From Pseudovirgaria hyperparasitica (Eukaryota > Ascomycota > Dothideomycetes > Acrospermales > Acrospermaceae), in NCBI RefSeq assembly GCF_010093815.1, contig NW_022985552.1, positions 62,001-126,000 of the forward strand: a DNA stretch of 64,000 nt, read 5' to 3'. Below are positions 60,814-64,000 of this stretch, in pieces; within the stretch, counting starts at the first letter, position 1; each line of letters opens with the position of its first letter. The position numbers and the translations under genes were made by a program. The notes below the pieces were generated by a model. That model did no database searches. It had not been told where the DNA came from and was given only the letters and a program-made list of their open reading frames with translations.

Positions 60814-61098
60814 ACTTTTGAGCACGGCTGGGTATCGGTAGAGACTGCAGCCCGTGATAGCGACTATAGCAATACGACAGGACTCATCACTGGTAGTGAG
60901 ATAGTAGAGAAAGTTAGTAGGACTGAGTACTACATAAGTTGCGATTCGGCCTAATTATCGAAAAAAAAGTAGTCGGGCACTTCTGTACCGACGTCAGAGC
61001 TTTTCTTGGCAGCATCTCAGCCCTACGAACAACGGCAAGCAACTAATAGTTCTGCCGACATGAATCACTTTTTGTCCTCACACGTGTCATGCCTGAAG
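60814..61098. promoter_or_regulatory. Divergent promoter between NAF1 and ALG9
   Basis: 285 bp between start codons of opposite-strand genes. A short A-run lies at about 60960. No motif assigned. Confidence 0.5.
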
Positions 61099-63044
61099 AT
61101 GGCCCCAAAAGAAGGAATCAAAAGTGCGACTCGCGTGAATAAAGACAGGGACGTGACTGAAGCTGTCAGGGGCATCCGTCAGTAAGTGAACCCTATGTAT
61201 GCTGCTTGCCATCTCGATCCTGACGCGCCTCAGTGCTGATGGCTCACCATCACCAGGGCTGGACCATGGTGTCGCATTCTGCATCTTCCTAGCTGTAAAT
61301 GCTGCAGCAGCGCTCTTTGCGCCCATTCAAGACTGTGATGAAGTCTTCAATTACTGGGAGCCTACTCACTATCTCAATCACGGCTATGGCCTACAGACAT
61401 GGGAATATTCCCCTGACTATGCCATCCGAAGCTGGTTTTACTCGGGCCTTCATGCCAGCGTCATTAGCATCTTACAGTTGCTATCTGTTACCAAGCATGT
61501 CGAGTTCTATTTTCTTCGCCTCGTGTTCGCATTCGTTTGCGCGCTTTGCGAAACGCGTCTCTACGAAGTCATCCAGAAGACGGTGAATTGGAGGGTCGCT
61601 CTATTTTTCCTTATAATTATCGTGACTAGTCCTGGCATGTTCCATTCCTCGACTGCATATCTACCGTCCACATTTGCTATGTACACGACCATGCTTGGAG
61701 TGTCTTCATTCATGGACTGGAGAGATGGCCTACGGACAGCTCAGGGTATCATGTGGTTCGCCGTTGGAGCCTGTGTAGGTTGGCCATTTGCAGGGGCTCT
61801 GATACTGCCATTCATACTAGAAGAGTTCCTACTTGCTTTCGTTAGCAGCAGCGGCATTGGAGTCTTCACCCGACTGCTTGACGGGGCAGTCCGATCGCTG
61901 CTTGTTTTGGTGGGTGCTCATATGCATTATCGGTTAGCCACGATTGACTTCTTGTAGGCACTCCAAGTCGCTATAGATACATGGTTCTACCGAAAACTCA
62001 CCATTGTGCCGTGGAACATCGTCGACTATAACGTCTTATCCAATCAAGAAAAAGGCCCCAATATTTATGGTACAGAACCATGGCATTTCTATGGTCGAAA
62101 CCTGCTCATCAATTTCAATGTGTGGTTTGTGTTTGCTTTATTGTCATGCCCGTTACTACTATGGCAGCATCTGACTCGGCGCCAAAAAATATCCAACATG
62201 ACTATCCTGCGGGCGTTCGTCTTCGTCAGTCCCTTCTACCTATGGCTCGGCATCTTTACACTCCAGCCACACAAGGAAGAACGGTTTATGTATCCTGTTT
62301 ATCCAGCTCTGGCGCTCAATGCTGCTATGTCGCTACATATTGTGCTTTCCTACATCGGTAGTACGGATCCGCGAGACCTTGCCAGCAAAGTTCCAGCAAG
62401 TGTGAAGTTTGGTCTCGTCAGCATATTCATGCTAGGTGCTTTGGACCTGGGTGTTCTCCGAACCCTGAGCTTGGCAACTGGCTACGCAGCTCCACTCCAG
62501 GTTTACAGTCCCTTGCGTTCTCCTGGTGTGGCACTGCCAGGCGACAGTATTTGTTTAGGCAAGGAGTGGTACAGATTTCCCTCGTCATACCACATGCCAG
62601 ATGGCGTCAAAGCCAAGTTCGTGAAGAGCGAATTCAGCGGTCTTTTGCCTGGGGAGTTCCACCAGACCGACGCGGACTCCGGGTTCTATCCTGCGACATG
62701 GCAGGTGCCGTCTGGGATGAATGATAGGAACGAAGAAGATTTAGGAAAATACGTAAGTTACCTTGAGGCTGAATGTGACCAGGGCTCACAAGCCATAGAT
62801 CGATATCGCGCAGTGCAAGTTCATGGTAGATTCTAGCTTTCCAAGCACCGTGCCATCTGAACTTGAGCCCAACTATATTGAGCAGACAGACACCTGGGAG
62901 GCTCTGAAGTGTGAGGCTTTTCTAGACAGTGCAAGCACTGGCATCTTAGGACGACTTTTATATGTCCCAGATTGGCCTATCGTTCCGGAACGGTTACGTA
63001 GACGATGGGGTACCTATTGCCTGCTACGCAGAAGAGGTTCCTGA
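61099..63044 (+). CDS. ALG9: Dol-P-Man alpha-1,2-mannosyltransferase Alg9
   Basis: Adds the seventh and ninth mannoses to the lipid-linked oligosaccharide in the ER lumen, a step of N-glycan assembly. Four exons: 61099-61181, 61234-61909, 61958-62752 and 62799-63044, giving 599 residues. The ATG at 61099 is used because the one at 61090 runs into a stop. The GT22 signature is complete: APIQDCDEVFNYWEPTHYLN (catalytic Asp/Glu), HGYGLQTWEYSPDYAIRSW, and HKEERFMYPVYP in the C-terminal half. Many membrane helices are visible (e.g. VALFFLIIIVTSPGMF, GIMWFAVGACVGWPFAGALI). Alg12 and Gpi10 also belong to GT22, but the DCDEVFNYWEPTHYL form and length fit Alg9. Confidence 0.95.
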
Positions 63045-63465
63045 ACCACGTCACATTCTTCATTATTGGGTATTCTAAAACTAGGACACGAGCAAAGAAT
63101 AATAGCTACTCGTGTTTGCAGCAATGACTGTCGCGGAGCTTCCACCCGAGCATCTCAGCACTATCATCTCCCAATCGGGAAAAATGGTCCGGCACACCAA
63201 GCTTCGGACAGGACCCATCTACTGCCAAGCTACCCACAGAAAGGGTGTGGCTCATGTAGAGCAACTGCAACTATTTTGTGAGCTGTAATGACATATACAA
63301 GGAAGTTCATATGTGATAAGTGTATATGCTCCAGAAGTTCCCGCAGTATATAGTCTTACGCCTTGAAGTCAACGTGCTCTGGCTGTGTCACCTGTCAGAC
63401 TCCCTACTCTGTTCTGTTTCTTTCTCTTTACACAAAACCCTACTCAACAGAGCTGGGCATAGATC
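63045..63465. other. Intergenic between ALG9 and the DUF3445 gene
   Basis: Tandem plus-strand genes. No gene-like frame, repeat or RNA gene in the 421 bp. Confidence 0.5.
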
Positions 63466-64000
63466 ATGGGTTATACGAAACTTTCAAGAAATGTCATCTA
63501 TCGACTGCAAGAAATCCTCGCTCACCGCCCACGGGAAATCATATATCTCATCTTCATCCTCATAATCATCGTCTGGGCTGCAGCACCCGTCATCCGTCGC
63601 CAGCTCAAGCAAAACTCGCCAAGTCGCCCCGGCACTCCTGATCTGGAGAGGCATCGCATAGACAAAGGCGGTTTGTTACCCATCACCCAGTACCCCTTCA
63701 ATCTGACCACTCTCAAGGCAATTCAAACTTCAAACGCCCGGTCGCCGCCCCCTATCCCGACTGGTCAATCACGCACACTAAACCCCTATCATACCGTCCC
63801 TTCCGTCATGGCCCTAAGTACTACATAACGATGGGCCTGCGCAGCATGCACTGGGACGAATGGATTGAGCTCGACAATGAGTTCATCAAGTTCCACGCAC
63901 AGAAAGCAGAGCGCATCGCCGCACGTGGCAAGAAATGCTGCCATACCGCCCCGGACGCGTACGACGGTGCGATCGAGCTGCTCGAGGAGCTATGCAGCTA
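63466..64000 (+). CDS. DUF3445 (haem-dependent oxidative N-demethylase-like) protein, 5' part only
   Basis: Two exons are visible: 63466-63670 and 63718 to the window edge, joined by a 47-bp GTTTGT…CTCAAG intron with a CTGAC branch site. The first residues include a membrane helix (EIIYLIFILIIIVWAAAPVI) near position 25-45, so the protein is likely anchored by its N-terminus. The second exon has the family start: APYPDWSITHTKPLSYRPFR, HGPKYYITMGLRSMHWDEWI and ELDNEFIKFHAQKAERIAAR. From family knowledge, members bind haem and may demethylate amines oxidatively; the fungal role is unclear. About 162 residues are visible, and the rest lies beyond the window. Confidence 0.85.

Overview
The window is nuclear DNA of a filamentous ascomycete (Pezizomycotina). 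Most genes are broken by short GT-AG introns of about 45-70 bp, a few of them 120-170 bp. Splice signals are fungal and many branch sites read CTRAY. Several products are typical of moulds: a Vac7-type vacuolar protein, an Agd3-type secreted deacetylase, a DUF3445 protein and a fungal-specific transcription factor without a zinc cluster. The class may be Dothideomycetes, but that is a guess. I saw no tRNA or rRNA gene, no CRISPR array and no recognisable transposon or viral relic.

Layout. 1-11.1 kb (all minus strand): DPH7 (cut by the window edge), an unrecognised multi-exon gene, dihydrolipoyl dehydrogenase LPD1, the double-PHD Rpd3S subunit RCO1, and an Ebp1/Cdb4-type pita-bread protein. 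12-18.3 kb: VAC7 and arginase. 18.3-30 kb is gene-poor. It holds microsatellites, a degenerate 20-bp tandem repeat, one conserved protein of unknown function and some weak gene candidates. 30.1-31.7 kb: a secreted protein with a long Asn/Gln/Gly repeat tail. 32.5-48.1 kb is dense with housekeeping genes: SGD1/SRP14 (divergent), a DOPA-dioxygenase-like gene, cytosolic AsnRS, a small uncertain gene, an Ace2/Swi5-like C2H2 regulator, the ubiquitin-eS31 fusion, the small primase subunit and allantoinase. 48.1-64 kb: a fungal transcription-factor gene, a DUF1917 gene, an Agd3-like polysaccharide deacetylase, a Yippee-like protein, NAF1/ALG9 (divergent) and the start of a DUF3445 gene that runs off the window.

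Shared themes. Arginase and allantoinase both release nitrogen from organic stores, and both have a dense cluster of HGATAR sites just upstream, as expected for AreA/Nit2 control. SGD1, NAF1, UBI3, AsnRS, DPH7 and SRP14 all serve ribosome making, translation or targeting. Two secreted products, the repeat-tailed protein and the Agd3-like enzyme, probably act at the cell surface or matrix.

No gene set here clearly forms a new multi-gene system. The best leads are the repeat-tailed secreted protein, the solitary Agd3-like gene, the paired GATA-site clusters and the unrecognised gene at 1.6-2.6 kb. Splice sites were placed by eye from frame continuity and GT/AG signals. None was checked against RNA or a database.
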